DNA of 64,000 bases from Diphasiastrum complanatum (Eukaryota > Streptophyta > Lycopodiopsida > Lycopodiales > Lycopodiaceae). Position 1 is the first letter of the stretch; every line of letters begins with the position of its first letter. A program made the position numbers and the translations under genes. This document shows positions 23,015 through 36,340 of the stretch, in pieces. Under the pieces are notes generated by a model, which saw only the letters and a program-made list of their open reading frames with translations, did no database searches and had not been told where the DNA came from. The stretch lies in NCBI GenBank assembly GCA_029204225.1, contig CM055107.1, positions 12,764,767-12,828,766 of the forward strand. Direction: 5' to 3'.

Positions 23015-24244
23015 GTTTTCACAATATGGTCAAGCCCACAAGCTGCTTGTCATATCCTACGACTCCTTACCTTTTTGTACTATTTCATAGGTAAGAATAC
23101 TTTGAAAACTGGAAAGCCTCTGTGCTGTCCTCAACTTCGGTGCAATCAGTGAGCTCTTTCGATAGAAGTTATTGATATTCCTGCTTGTCGTATTATCTGA
23201 ATTTTTAGGACATAAGCACTAGTAACTGCTCCAATATGCTATTATTTAGGAACAACTGGAATTCAATCAGTGAGCTTTTTTGATAGAAGTGATTGATATT
23301 CCTGCTTGTCGTATTATCTGAATTTATAGGACAAATAAGCGATAGTAACTGCTCCAATATACTATTGTTTAGGAACAAGTGAATCGAAAGCTGCAGTGAG
23401 AAACAAATTTTGCTAGTGGAATCTCTTGCAGTAACATAACTCCAAAATTAGTCTCAGATGGTTTTCTAAAGAAATGAGCAAACAGTATATGGATGGCTGC
23501 TTGAAAGGGTTTTATTATAGTTACATATCTGATTGATTTGTCTCCATAACAGATTTTTTCTGTTTGGAATGTAAGATTTGAGTGATAATATGCAACCCTT
23601 GGGCATATCAAAGGTAGCAAAAGGATACACCACTTACATGAACTACCAACGGTCAAGACCCCCTTGTTTTGAGTTTAACTTACCTAACCTATGCTAGCTA
23701 ATCATGGAATGCTAGATAAGCATAAACAACCTCTCTCTATCAAATGCTATGCGTGTTGTTTTGTGGCTCCAATTTTGCAGATTTTGTTCATATGGAGAGC
23801 TTGATGACATATCAAACATGAAACTTTTCGTTTGCTATTTATAAAAGAATGAGGCAGTTTGAGTTTGAGAAGCCTGTATCATACAGAAGGAAGTGTGCCT
23901 GAGAATACCTTCGTGAAAGATTCAATGATTTCCATCAATCAGCATGTACACCATCATTATCGGTTAACTTTACATGTTTGCTTTTGTTGTTGTTAATTTC
24001 AAGTTCAGGAGAAGCCATTCCATCTGTTGTGGTGCTTTGGGTGATGAAGGATGTTCCAGCTCGTTCAACAGACAGTTCAGGGCATTTGAACTTCCCAAGT
24101 TTTAATGAGGGTTATGAATCATTGGAACCTGACCAGGCTCTTTTAGAAGAATGGCTTGTACCAGAGGATGATGAATCCCTCATTGTAGTACCTAGGAGCT
24201 GGAGTTCTGAGGATGCCAAGTTTGAAGTTTCATTAACATTATAA
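23015..24244 (+). CDS. Two 3' exons of a THH1/TOM1/TOM3-like membrane protein (partial)
   Basis: Exon A, 23,015-23,090, is bounded by ...GAAAGCAG and GTAAGAAT and ends in phase 1. Exon B, 24,009-24,244, follows TTTCAAGTTCAG and ends at a TAA. Joining them restores one open frame in which a Gly codon spans the junction. The spliced peptide has a hydrophobic stretch (CHILRLLTFLYYFIG), then EAIPSVVVLWVMKDVP, then a hydrophilic acidic tail (EEWLVPEDDES). The pattern YY...E..PS..VL......P is that of the last transmembrane helix of plant THH1/TOM1/TOM3 proteins (DUF1084), tonoplast-type seven-helix proteins. The tail is longer than in those proteins as I know them. Upstream exons were not found, so this may be the end of a large-intron gene or a pseudogene fragment. 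Confidence 0.5.
23143..23385 (+). repeat. 121-bp tandem duplication inside the putative intron
   Basis: CAATCAGTGAGCT starts at 23,143 and again at 23,264. Both units continue through GATAGAAGT(T/G)ATTGATATTCC and end near TTTAGGAACAA. Confidence 0.9.
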
Positions 24245-27200
24245 TGATCCTCAGTGTTGTTTGCATTGTATATATGATTATAAGATGCTAAACCATCATG
24301 ACTTATCCACCCTTAGATATAGAGAATAGAGATGCAACTGGCCTGAGTTGTGGGAGCCAGTTTCATTGGCAACTGATGCTGCATTGAAAATTCTGATTTT
24401 CTGTAAACTAAAGTACTGGAATTATGACAAGAAGCAATGCAATTTTCCTGGTGAAGCCTTGAGCTCCTGAGTTATGCATCCATGAAGTCATTTAGAAACA
24501 CTTCTAAGTGTTCTGGTGGCTACTTTCTACAGCCAGATATCGTTTCTCTGATGTAATAAGTGGATTAACAGCATGTAACATTTTCATACCCGGACAATAG
24601 TTGGAATACCCAAACCTTTTAACGTGCTCCTAATGTTCCTTACACTAAAAAAAAGTCTGTAACGTGGATTGCTTACTTTCTCATCTGCAATATGGCCTAC
24701 TTCCACTATCAAACTCAGGCTGCTTTGTTTTACATTAAGCTCTATGTCAAAGTCAGACTGCTTTGTTTTGAACATCCTTCTGATATTCCGAGAGTATATC
24801 ACAGAAATTGAGTCCAATTTTATTCTCTGAAAATGGAAAGATGATGCCCTTGAAGTTCCAATGGATTTAATCGGTGAGAAGCATTTTCTTCATGAATTTC
24901 TAGCCGGCACTGAGGAAGAGTCATTCCTCAATTTGTTAATTTCTCCTATTGAAATTAAGAATGCTGTTTTGAAAATGGTCGTACTACCCTTTGGCAGCCA
25001 TACTCTCACGTTGTTGAAGCTAAATTTTTTGACAATCGAGCATTTTTCTCCTAATTCTTAATGATGACAATGGTCTTGACCTTAGAAACAGTCCTATGTC
25101 CAAACTAAGGCCTGAGGGAACCTGAGAGAGGGGGAAGCCAAAAACATAAGAACTGTCGGGAGGGCCTAGGGTACTGAAACTTTTTGCATATGAAAGAGGT
25201 GAATTGAAGGGTGAATCACGGATACACTCTATACACTCTACTTAAGTTGTGGTTTTGCCTTTATTTGTTTTCATGCTTTTGAAATTCATATGCCAGGTGG
25301 ATGACTGGCTTTTTATAAAAACAACTTTACACTTTGTCTCCAAATGTCCCTTTTGGTTGACCATCTGCACAAGCTTGCACAGTCTATTATGCCTTCAATC
25401 TTTGTGTCATAATGTAAAGTATTTTGAACATTACATACATATTACAACATATGCAGATACAAATTGTTATGTCAAATTGGACCCATTACTTGTCACCACT
25501 TGTCCATTGGAAAACATCCCTAGCTCATAAGACTCATGTAGATTATCTCGTAGAGACAGCCACATGAAAATTTCACTTCATATCAAGTTGTTTTGAACTC
25601 CACACATAGCATTCGTGCATCCATCCACCAACTAGTTGCTGGTAGTCTCTGACCACCCAATTTTTTGGTTTTTAATTTTACTATCTTGATCTATCATGTT
25701 TTAAATTCTTCACTATCGATTTTTTTTTTTTAACTCTTTTGTTTTATAATATTTTCTCTCTATAATAACAACAAACATTGTAACAACTTGGAGCAATCTC
25801 ATTAAAGACACAAGCTAGTTGCCATTTTTGTTTAGTAGCCATGTCAGCCAAGGCTGTAAGGTTGGTTCAAGATTCGATATGTTTGAATGAGGTAGTCCTT
25901 GAATACACCAAGAGAATTCGCAATATGTTTCAAGAATGTGACCCACTAATTTCAATATTGCTAATAGTTATCAATGTTTATCAAGGGTTACCAATGTATA
26001 TTCAATGTTGCATAAAGATTGTTTAACTCTACTTTATAAAATAATAATAAAGATTGTTTAAAAAATAACAATAATGACAATGCCAAGTATATTGAATCTT
26101 GCTTGTCTGAAGCAAAACATTTAGAACTAGAAGTGAATGAGCCATGACCAGATGTAGCATAGTCAAAAGAGGAATAATGGGAAATATCCTTTAGATTGAC
26201 AGTTGATCAAGCAATTAAGAAAGATCAAGCCTCCTAGTGGAAAGAAACAAAGCCAAGCAAACCCAGTGTTTCATGTCAAGGGGGAGTAAGAACATTGTCA
26301 TTGTGGCCAATGTTCACAAAGTAATTGTTACTCAATTTGATCAATGAGAATTGTGTGCTAAAAATAATTTGTTTGATGGTTATCCAATCAAGAGACCTCA
26401 AGCCAAGTCACAAAATATAGTGTTGAGCATTTCATTAGGTAGCAAGATCAAAAGTTTCAAGCATTACCCATGAAATGAGACTATCAAGTGGTTCATCAAA
26501 CGAGAACAAAGTAGTGCGTTATAAAGAAAAGTGGCATAGTAGAGCCAATAAAAGTTTCTCCATGTTTATCACCAATGTCCTTGGCAATACAAATTTTCTT
26601 TATATTATATGGAGGGACCCAATGGAGTAGCATTGATGTCTACACATGCTTTTTTAGCTCCAAGATAATGGAATTTTGGCATTGTAGATCAACGACACTC
26701 ATGACATGGTGTGGTTTTTGACACCCGTGCCTAGGTTTTCCATTGAGGTTGCAACAAAAATTCACACTAGCAAGATCCATCATGGTGCACACTAGGGAAA
26801 ATTCAGCGAAATTTTTCCATACAGTGCCACTGATTAGGCTTTGAAATGGGTGATAATCAAGAAAGTCATCCTAAAGCCTCTAAATGTGCAAAAATACCAA
26901 CTACACAACCAAAAGAAGCATTACAGAGGATGGCTTTGGTATGGCTTTGAACTTACAACATAAGAAATAGAGAAGATGCTACCAAGTTTTTGGTAAGTTT
27001 GACAAGTGAACACTTGAAGATAATTAAATGTGGTCTAGCATAATTTCTACAAAATGGCACTACTACATAATCTTGAAAAGAGTAAAAACATGATGAGGAT
27101 AAGGCTAAGAAGGATGCTTGATATTGAACTTGAAAATCCATGATGGGCAACCAACAATCAAAGCCATTGTGCTCCATCAAACTAAGACAGCTTACATGTT

Positions 27201-27781
27201 TGATTAATTCTCATTAGTGCCAACAAGAACAAACCTAAGGGATGCAAGTCCAAATGGCTAACAAGGAAGGAAAGCAATTGGTGTGTGGCCTCATAATTCT
27301 CCAAGCATTATCAACTTGTTTCAAGCTCATTTGAAGAGAGATACATGTTCTAACAAATTTGAAATTATTCAAGAAAGTCAATGAACACATCTAGTTTATT
27401 GGGAGAGGATGACTCAATATATGTAATAATGTCACCTGCAAGGGCTGATGAATGGACCGATGGAATCCACAAAAGCTCAATTCCATGAACTGCAAGATCC
27501 ACCTTATTTGCTAACTCTTGGGACTTATGTGCTAAACATTTAGAACACTAAGTAAATATTTATTAGCCACTACCTCCTTTAGACTTGGATGATATGTATA
27601 CATATTATAGTTTGTACATCTATTAGGAGCTGAAGGGCTAATATTGAAGATGTGGCAGTTTTTTTGATTAAAAATAAATTACATCCCGTAATCACCACCA
27701 TCATTATCACACTACTCTAAAATGTGACAACATCAAATACTCTAGTGATTTGTTTCCATCAACAAAAACTCACAAAGATAA
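24245..27781. other. No gene recognised
   Basis: AT-rich. A frame at 24,861-25,061 contains ISPIEIKNAVLKM, vaguely like the entry to a LINE reverse transcriptase, but nothing after it supports that. Confidence 0.4.
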
Positions 27782-29096
27782 TGTTAGGGCGGAGGACGCG
27801 AACGTATATGAGAGAAGGAAATAGTTGCGGAACAACTCTCTTGCTATTATGGACTGCTAGGTGCAAGAATAGCCTAAAAGAATGTTAATGCAAAGATGTA
27901 ATCACAACTCAAGAGTTCTGCCCAAGAAGATCTTAAAAATTAATTCATACTCACAAAACAAAACGAGGACAGTCCACCGAAGAGATTAGAAATGGTGTGA
28001 GGTATTACTGTACATGAGTTATACTGAGAAGTTTAGTTCTGAATAGAGAGATAGTGCAACAAGATAATGCAAGCTCCTCAGACGTCAAAGACAGCTGTCA
28101 TCTAATCAGAAATTGAGGAGTCGTAGACGTCCGTGTTCTGATCAGAGTGAGTGAACAAGCGTGAACAAGCAATAAAAGTGTAATCAAATTACAACATTCA
28201 TTCATCCACCTTAGGCACAGATGATGAGCGTGTTGCTTCTATATTACAGTAAAAGCTTGAACAACAACGAATACGTTACAACATGATAAAATGGAGGCGT
28301 AACTTGGAGGCTCAATATCATTCGTCTTGTAGACAGAGCATCACGTAGAGTGTGCTACGACGATGTATTTATACACCACATCCCTGTATCTAATTATAAT
28401 AAATGCTTGTCATCTAACTAAGTACTTCATTGTACTTAGGAAGTAGTTGAGCTACAATGACAGAATGACAACTATACAAGGTGTATACAAGTCAAACGAT
28501 TCGGGATCGCTGATGTGGAAGAGAACGTCGCATTTTTACTCACTTCGCATTTTTCGGGAAGTGGCTGGAGATGTTTCTCGTTGAAATAGATGACCTTCAC
28601 AATTTTTTTCTCTCTTTTCATTTTTTTTGGAAAAAAGCCAAAGGTGCTTGAAAAATAGTTCATTTTGTTGAAGTAACTGTTATGGCGCATTGTTCGAAAA
28701 ATGCGAAAAAGCCGACAAATAATTTACTTTTTTGAAATACTTGAAAAGAAGTTAATGTTGAAAAATTGTCGGGAAATGCGAACTATGCAGCATTGTATAT
28801 TTCTGCAGACTGTTGAAAAGATAGTGTATTTCTACAGACTTGTTCTAAATGCTAATTTATGGAAGTCCTTGAAGAAATCTTCAATGATCTTCAAATAATT
28901 GAACATAATATTTGAACATGAAAATGATAGGATTGGTTACTCTTTGTTGAAGACAAACAGAAGCCCGATGTGGTCCTTCTTCAAATAGTTCGGTTGTTTG
29001 AGTTGTGATTCTTGCAGGTATCAGATGAGCAGACATAGAATCTAAAATAGGTTTTCTCTGATCCTAGATCAAAGGTCAGTAAACGTGCATCCAACA
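27782..29096 (-). repeat. 3' LTR of minus-strand copia L1 (about 1.3 kb)
   Basis: Its minus-strand 5' end (29,096) starts TGTTGGATGCACG right after a polypurine tract. The other end (27,782) reads ...CCGCCCTAACA, giving TGTTGG/CCTAACA ends. About 1 kb of it matches, in reverse orientation, the split LTR L2 at 54.0-56.8 kb (for example AACAACCGAACTATTTGAAG). The far end is not confirmed, because similarity to L2 stops about 180 bp earlier. Confidence 0.75.
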
Positions 29097-29112
29097 GTCC
29101 CCCTTAAGGTCA
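29097..29112 (-). other. Polypurine tract of copia L1
   Basis: On the minus strand CCTTAAGGGGGAC directly precedes the LTR. Confidence 0.8.
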
Positions 29113-29638
29113 TGGTTGGTTCATTGGTATCTTCATCAGGTTCAACATGTTGAAAAACTTTTGATGCTTGATCCTGGGAAGCGCTTTGGTGAAGATGTCT
29201 GCAACCATTTCTGTTGTGGAGCAATATTCAAGGATCACTTCCCCCAAGAAAACTTTCCTCGAATGAAATGATACTGGATTTCTATGAGCTCAAATTGTCA
29301 CACAAAATGGTGGTAGCATTGAGCTGAGTGTGATGTAAGTCGTGAAGTAGTAACCTGATCCATATTGGTTCTGTTGAAGGTTGGCATACTGTGATGTACT
29401 CTGCCTCGGTCGAAGAAAGCACGACTGATTTATGCTTCCTTGAGTTCCATGAAATTGGTTCCCCTGCCAGATAGAAACAGAACTCGGAGGTAGATTTTCT
29501 AGTAGAGAATGTTCCTCCCCAATCTAAGTTGGAGAAGCCTCGCAGAATGAGTGGGTCAATAGCATTTCCATCATAACACAGAATGTGATCTAAACTTTCC
29601 TAAATATATCTCATCACTCTCTTTAATGCTTTTCAATG
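29113..29638 (-). pseudogene. Copia L1 RT tail and RNase H
   Basis: Minus-strand coding relic running from ALKRVMRYI (end of RT) through FSNLDWGGTFSTRKSTSEF and SWNSRKHKSVVLSSTEAEYI (RNase H core) to MVADIFTKALPRIKHQKFF, the usual C-terminus of copia pol. Stops and small shifts interrupt it (for example in MRYI*ES). The upstream pol is missing: at about 29,639 the sequence changes abruptly to the LTR of copia M in the opposite orientation, so L1 was truncated by a rearrangement, not by a clean insertion. Confidence 0.85.
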
Positions 29639-29666
29639 AGAGATCTTAGGATTAGACATGAATTGA

Positions 29667-30402
<736 letters not shown>

Positions 30403-30406
30403 GAAG

Positions 30407-30418
30407 TGGTATCAGAGC
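30407..30418 (+). other. Primer-binding site of copia M
   Basis: TGGTATCAGAGC, an exact initiator-Met match, four bases after the LTR end at ...CCAACA. Confidence 0.95.
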
Positions 30419-30519
30419 ATTGGTTTAGTGGATTACTAGAATCCAGAATCTCTTTTTCCAAAGCTATTCTAAATTGTTTGTGTATAATTTAGATCACGGG
30501 AAGGCACCTGAGAGATCAG

Positions 30520-31290
30520 CTTGATCAATAAATTCAACGAAGATGACTTCCTCATGTGGAATTTGATCCTGATTGAAAAGGAGTTATGGGAATACGTTAG
30601 TGGTTCTATAGCCACACCGGCAGAACCCGAACAGCTCCTAGCTTGGGAAGCCAAGAATGGCAAGGCTCTTGCCATTGTATCTCTAGTTTTTAAAAACACT
30701 CATGCTCATGTATTTAACTACTACTTCCAAATAAGCATGGGATACACTCACCAGCATCCACGAGACCTCAGATGTCTCGACTTGTCTCTTCTTGAGGAAG
30801 AAGGTACTAACACTCAGAATGAGTGAAAGCACCTTAGTCAGCGACCATTTGAACGAGTTCAAACAAGTAATGAACCAACTGGCTGCAATAGGCTCCCCTA
30901 TATCAGAAGAAGACTCTACCATGTTTCTTCTTGCCAGTCTTCCATCCTCCTACGATAATTGAGTGTTGCTTCTAAGAAATACCCCTGCGCTGTCTTTCCA
31001 AAAATTGACAACAAGCTTGTTGCAGGAAGAAGTCAGGAGGAAAAGCTTGTCTACATCTACGAGTACCAAATCCTTGGCACTCTATTCAAACAAGCAGCAA
31101 TCCAAGAAGAAGAAAGGCTTCAAGGATAAGAAGACAAGGCAGAACAGCCAGTAGCATCACAATCACAACAATAGCAACAGTATAGTCACTCATCGTCCAA
31201 GACCAAGTTATTTTACAGATATTGCAAAAGAACTAACCACGACATCAAGGACTGTTGCATTCTCAAGCATAATGAAACAAAGAAGAAGAT
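30520..31290 (+). pseudogene. Copia M gag (UBN2, defective zinc knuckle)
   Basis: INKFNEDDFLMWNLILIEKE and LWEYVSGSIATP form the UBN2 N-terminus of copia gag. A frame change near 30,800 leads to LNEFKQVMNQLAAIGSPISE and LLASLPSSYDN, then another stop. The knuckle near 31,205-31,260 reads FYRYCKRTNHDIKDC. The first Cys of the C-X2-C pair is replaced by Tyr, so zinc binding should be lost. At least one frameshift and two stops make this gene non-functional. Confidence 0.85.
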
Positions 31291-32620
31291 GCAACAGCAC
31301 CAGGAAGCCAACCCTGACACAGTCAAAGGATCTCAAGATGAAGAGAAGGCACTGATGGTACAAGATGAATCTAGAAGAGATGCCCATCATTGGTATCTCG
31401 ATTCAGGTGCTTCTCAGCACATGACGCCATGTAAGGACCTCTTCTCTACACTCACAACTATAGAATCAAAGTACATTTTCTTTGGTGACTCTAGTTCGTA
31501 CCAAGTTGAAGGCCAAGGGTCTATTCAACTGCAGTTCTTTGATGGCATCACTAGGCAGCTTAATGGAGTACTTTATGTACCCAGATTAACAAAGAACCTT
31601 TTATCTATTAGTAAGATCACAGATAAGGGCTATAGAGCTTTGTTCACTGCCAACCAATGTACTATTTTAGATGAGAACTCAAAGGAAATCCTCTCTGCTT
31701 ACAGAGAAGGAAATTTGTACATACTGAGTCACGATGTTGCATTTTCTGTGAGTTGTTCAAATGCAAATTTATGGCATCAAAGATTAGGTCATTTAAACAT
31801 GCGTTCGATCTTGTATATGCATCACAATAAAATGGTCAAGGACATGAATATAATTGCTATCACCATAGCTAATCAGACTATTTGTGAAAATTGTCTACTA
31901 GGGAAACAACCTAGAACGAGATTTCCCAGAGGACAAGCCAAAAGGGCAAAGTCCATCTTGTCACTGATTCACAGTGACTTGTGTGGTCCTATGAGCGTAC
32001 CTTCATTAGGTCAAGCTCTGTATTTTATCACATTCATTGATGATTACTCCTGATTTGCTAGTATAATGTTCATTAAGAACAAGTCAGAAGAATTTCGTTG
32101 CTTCAAAGACTTCAAGCAATACGTTGAACATCAAATTGGTCAGAGGATCAAAGTCCTACGGTCTGATTCGGGGGAGAGTTCTTGTCAAAGGAGATGAAGG
32201 ACTACCTATCTCCATGTGGCGTGCACCACCAGTTTACTACGAGCTACACTCCACAACCGAAGGGAGTAGCAGAGTTGAAGAACCACACATTGTTGGAAGT
32301 TGCACGATCCATGACAACAAATTCGCATTTGTCTCAAACCTTTTGGGCAGAAGCTATCTCTACGACTTGCTATTTGCAAAATTACTCTAGCACTAAAGCG
32401 GTTTTGATTCCAAGACACCGTTTGAAGCCTACTACGGTTACAAGCCAAGTTTGAAACACCTGCGTGTCTTCAGATGTCTCTGCTATGCACAAGTGCCATC
32501 TGATCTAAGGAAGAAGTTGGACCCAGTAAGCTTTAAAAGCATCTTCATCGGCGATTCAACTTCACACAAGGCATATCGTGTTTACGATGTGGTTACGGGC
32601 CAGCAGTCATGCTGTTGTCT
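31289..32620 (+). pseudogene. Copia M protease and integrase
   Basis: The frame 31,289-32,053 holds the protease motif WYLDSGASQHM, the GAG-pre-integrase finger (LWHQRLGHLNMRS ... CENCLLGKQ) and the first integrase Asp in IHSDLCGPM. A TGA at 32,051 follows DDYS. In the same frame coding continues to VLRSDSG (second Asp), then a one-base shift near 32,170 moves it to EFLSKEMKDYLSP and KGVAELKN (the Glu). The C-terminal region (HLRVFRCLCYAQVP, FIGDSTSHKAYRVYDV) follows in a further frame and ends near 32,615. The catalytic triad is still recognisable although the frame is broken. Confidence 0.9.
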
Positions 32621-32652
32621 TCCTTAAAGACAAATATTACGATCTCAGATAG

Positions 32653-32889
32653 AAGTGCGACAATCAAAGTTGTATAGCTCTGTCATTGAACCGACGAACT
32701 CACACAAGGACCAAACATATAGAAGTTCAACTTCATTTTCTTAGAGAGAAGGTTCAAAACGAAGACGTTCCACTAAGTTACTGTCACACAAACAATATGT
32801 TGGCTGACATTCTGACAAAACCATTGTCAAGGGACAAACATTCTACTCTAGTAGAATTGTTAAATCTCAATTTGAGTCCAGATTCGTAG
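32653..32889 (+). pseudogene. Copia M RNase H C-terminus
   Basis: CDNQSCIALS, then TKHIEVQLHFLREKV, NNMLADILTKPLSRDKH and LVELLNLN: the final part of copia RNase H. It sits directly after the integrase C-terminus, so the whole RT and most of RNase H have been deleted. Confidence 0.9.
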
Positions 32890-32899
32890 TTGCAAGCTT

Positions 32900-32908
32900 A
32901 AGGAGGAG
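32900..32908 (+). other. Polypurine tract of copia M
   Basis: AAGGAGGAG abuts the 3' LTR. Confidence 0.85.
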
Positions 32909-33226
32909 TGTTGAAATTCTAATCTTCTCCTACTCATCCCTTCACCCTCCATCTACTCTCAAGAATTCTATCTCTTAGAATCAATTTGCAGAAATACACG
33001 CAAAGTAAGAAATAGTCAGAACCGCAAAGCTATCGCCAGCCTACGGTCTGACTGAAGGGAACCGTTAAATCAATATTTACGGAGAAGCACGACTCAAACT
33101 GAAAACTGCAAGAAACTGCAAACCGCAAGGGAGTCGTTAAAACCCGTAGGTTACCATCTACGAGCACTTGCGAAATCCTGTCGACCACCGCAAGTGACCT
33201 TCTTACGATCTCCTACGAATGACCAA

Positions 33227-33342
33227 AGTCAACTTTCCTCAACCGTTTTCAAATGTAAGCAACCTACTTACAGTTATCAACGAAGTCAACCAGCGATGAC
33301 GGTTTACGAGTTCCTACAAAGTCAACTAACAATGGTTGACCC
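33227..33342. promoter_or_regulatory. W-box cluster in U3 of copia M
   Basis: The WRKY core TTGAC(C/T) occurs on the minus strand at about 33,227, 33,284 and 33,321 (AGTCAA on plus) and on the plus strand at 33,336 (GGTTGACCC), about 290-400 bp upstream of the TATA box. Confidence 0.5.
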
Positions 33343-33755
33343 ATCTCATCATTTAGCTCCATAAGTTATTACTTACGATTATCAACGCAAACGATCACCT
33401 ACAAAACAAACGATCAATAGCTATCGAATGACCAACGGTTGTTCAAATGATTGCGGACAGGCTACGACCATCATGGCAGCCTACATCCTTGCACTACGAT
33501 GCATATGGAGGATACATTACCCTGTAATTGTCCTCCTTCACGATGCTCCAATAACGGATCTATGGATCTTGTTTAAACGACAGCTAATCATCTTGTAAAA
33601 ATCATAATAAATCAAAAGATTCTGACAGCTATAAATATGTATCTGAGCGAAGAGAAGGGGTGATAGGTGTTGTTGAGTTGAACAATCTGTATGCACAGAG
33701 TGATCAAACGACCAAAAGGTCTTAAGTAACTAGCTCCTTAGAGTTAGTGATTTAT

Positions 33756-33934
<179 letters not shown>

Positions 33935-34397
33935 TCTAGAATTGTAGCTATTATTTTGAGTTTGTAATTAGGAGCACGCGCTTATCAGCGCTATTGTATT
34001 GTGTTCCGATTCTCTTTTATATAGACAGATTCGCTACTGTTCAATCCTTACATTCTTGATTGAATGCAATTGTCTCTCTCACTCTCTTTCACACAAACAC
34101 GGTTATTAGAGACAGCGGATTGCATGGCTATCCAAGACGCCTAATGTTTCGCAATCCTACTGCTACGACAGTCTCAGACTCCTACTCTGATAACCCAAAA
34201 GGGATAACAAACTTTTGATTTTGATCTCTAGTCAATCCATGTTCCTGAAATCATAGTTACTACTGTGTTCATTGTTTTTCTTACTATTGGTAGAGACATC
34301 GTTTTTATCGTAATTGCCTCTCGTGTTTAGCTTCCGTCACGTTCGCTGCAATCGTAATCAATCGTAGACCAAGAAGACCATCGTTCATACACCAACA

Positions 34398-35898
34398 TAT
34401 AGGACAGGCAAGATCCTAGCACTCGAAAAGAGGCATGAATACTTGTACAAATTGAGTCATTGTTTTTTTGCCTCTAGTTAGGCGCTCAGTACTTCTACTC
34501 ATGCAAATAAAAGTTTACTTTGGCATTATAGACTTGGTCACTTGAATCATGCTACTGTACAACAAATGTCTAGACAATCTATTATTCTTAAACTCAACTA
34601 TCCTCGTGATAAAGTCAAGTTACCTATCTGTCAAGATTGTCTAGTTGGTAAACAAACTAGGAAACCATTTAAATCAAGCCATCAACATATTGCTAGAGGA
34701 TTGTTAGACATTGTACATTCAAACATTTGTGGCCCGATGCTAGCGCATGCATCGTTGCCCAAGAGATTCTAAGCCGAAGTTGTTTCCACTGCAGCTTACA
34801 TCCAGAATAGATGTTCGACCAAGGCCCTCTCAGACAAGACACCCCATGAGGTGTGGACAAGCTCTAAGCCTTCTGTGAAGAACCTAAGAGTGTTCAGATG
34901 CATTGCCTACGAGCAGATCCCAAAAGACACGAGGAAGAAATTGGACTTCCAAGGTCTCAAGACCATCTTGATTGGATATACTTCATTCGATAATACATAC
35001 AAGCTGTATGATCCTGATACCCAACAAATCTTGTATAGCCGGGATATAGTCTTTATCGAGGATCAGTTCGTCGACATCAAAGACAAGGATATTGCTCTAG
35101 GAGAATCTTCATCACTTGCCATTGACACGACAATCCGAGCTTTTGGCTCGGGCGTGTCCATTGTCGACCCACTTCTTGAAGAAAATTAGATAAAGATGTT
35201 GCTGCTACCCAGCAACAAGTCCTAGGAACAATTCATCAATAAAATCCTCCCAGAAGATCAAGCCAAGTGCATACACAACCCACAAGTTTTACTCTTGAGT
35301 CTGCATGTCTCTTGATATAGGGACCGACGACAGTCGAAGAGACACTCAGCCAACCAAACTCGTGCTCTCACAACGTGCTTCAATCACATCGACTTCAGCC
35401 AAATCTCTTAATGGCGCTCCAACCAAATATTTCAACCAAAGAATTCTAGCCGAAACAATTACCCAAAGACTCAACCGAAGGCATCAACTGATAGAACAGT
35501 CGAATGAGTCATTCATTCAATGAAAGTACAACTTGGATGCTATCAAAGATCCAAAGCTAGCAGCTAGCTGTATGTGCCTATATCACCAAATGTGTAGCAG
35601 TGAGACAATGTTCATAAAGAGGAAGACAGATTGCAGACTAGATGAGCTAGGACTAGAAGAACATCACCTACCATTTCCTCACAACAGCTACCGCTGATTA
35701 ATACTCAGCGACCACAATCACCACAAGTGCAATCACCTACGCTAGAAGATCCAGGTCCCAATCACCAATCTAGACATAACAACTATTGACATTACCCCCT
35801 CACGTCCAACAAGCAGTTGATTCTGTGGTAGCATTCCAACAACAATCATAGGTAACAAATTCGGGGGAGGGAGAAAGGAATCTGCTTGGGGTAATCAG
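34398..35898 (+). pseudogene. Copia N fragment: GAG-pre-integrase and integrase C-terminal region
   Basis: Directly 3' of copia M. TGKILALEKRHEYLYKLS, then LLWHYRLGHLNHATVQQMS and ICQDCLVGKQTRKPF make the pre-integrase zinc finger, followed by IVHSNICGPM, where the first catalytic Asp is Asn. The text then jumps to AEVVSTAAYIQNRCSTKALS, skipping the rest of the core, and continues with KPSVKNLRVFRCIAYEQIPK, TILIGYTSFDNTYKLYD and YSRDIVFIEDQF in an open frame (34,851-35,189). The remainder to 35,898 is a diverged inter-domain spacer before RT. No LTR of this element is in the window. Confidence 0.8.
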
Positions 35899-36340
35899 TG
35901 TAGTGGGTTTCTTTCCTTGCCTAACCTGAATCCAATATCTAGTCAATCTAGCATCAAAGAGACGAGATTAGTTGTCATGCGTAGATTCGTTCCCATGAGA
36001 GCGATAGTATAGTTCAGATTTCAACATGAATGGAGGATCCAAATCTAACTCTAACATCCATTAACACTACGATCCACAACAAAGATAGCTTACTCTTTCT
36101 CCCTCTCTCTCTTTCTCTCTCATAAAAAATATAATAACATACAATCCCAATAACATTCAGATCCAACAATTAGCAAAATCCAAAGAAAGCATGAGAGATG
36201 GAGAAGGAAAGAAGAAGAGCAAGGACATTCATCAATCCATTTATGAAGAGAACCAATCTGCTTTATTGAGATGAGGAAATGAACATGAGGAGCAACTCGA
36301 GTTGGTCCCTTCTTATAATAGAGAGGAGGACCCTGGAACA
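35899..36340 (-). repeat. 3' LTR of minus-strand gypsy G' (same family as G2)
   Basis: In reverse it matches the G2 5' LTR at about 59,230-59,722: GGTCCTCCTCTCTATTATAAG near the upstream edge, then ACCAACTCGAGTTGCTCCTC, and an end at ...GAAACCCACTACA. TATA is CTATTATAAG. The long GA tract of the G2 copy is only a short CT-rich run here (36,092-36,120). The upstream boundary is where similarity stops; the true U3 start is unknown. Confidence 0.8.

Noticed and set aside
24861-25061. Possible LINE reverse-transcriptase entry (ISPIEIKNAVLKM)
   Set aside because: No PG-DG box or downstream RT motif; a single weak phrase is not enough.
25080-27780. Possible gypsy pol relic
   Set aside because: Both strands were read in all frames over parts of this stretch; no catalytic or structural motif could be supported.
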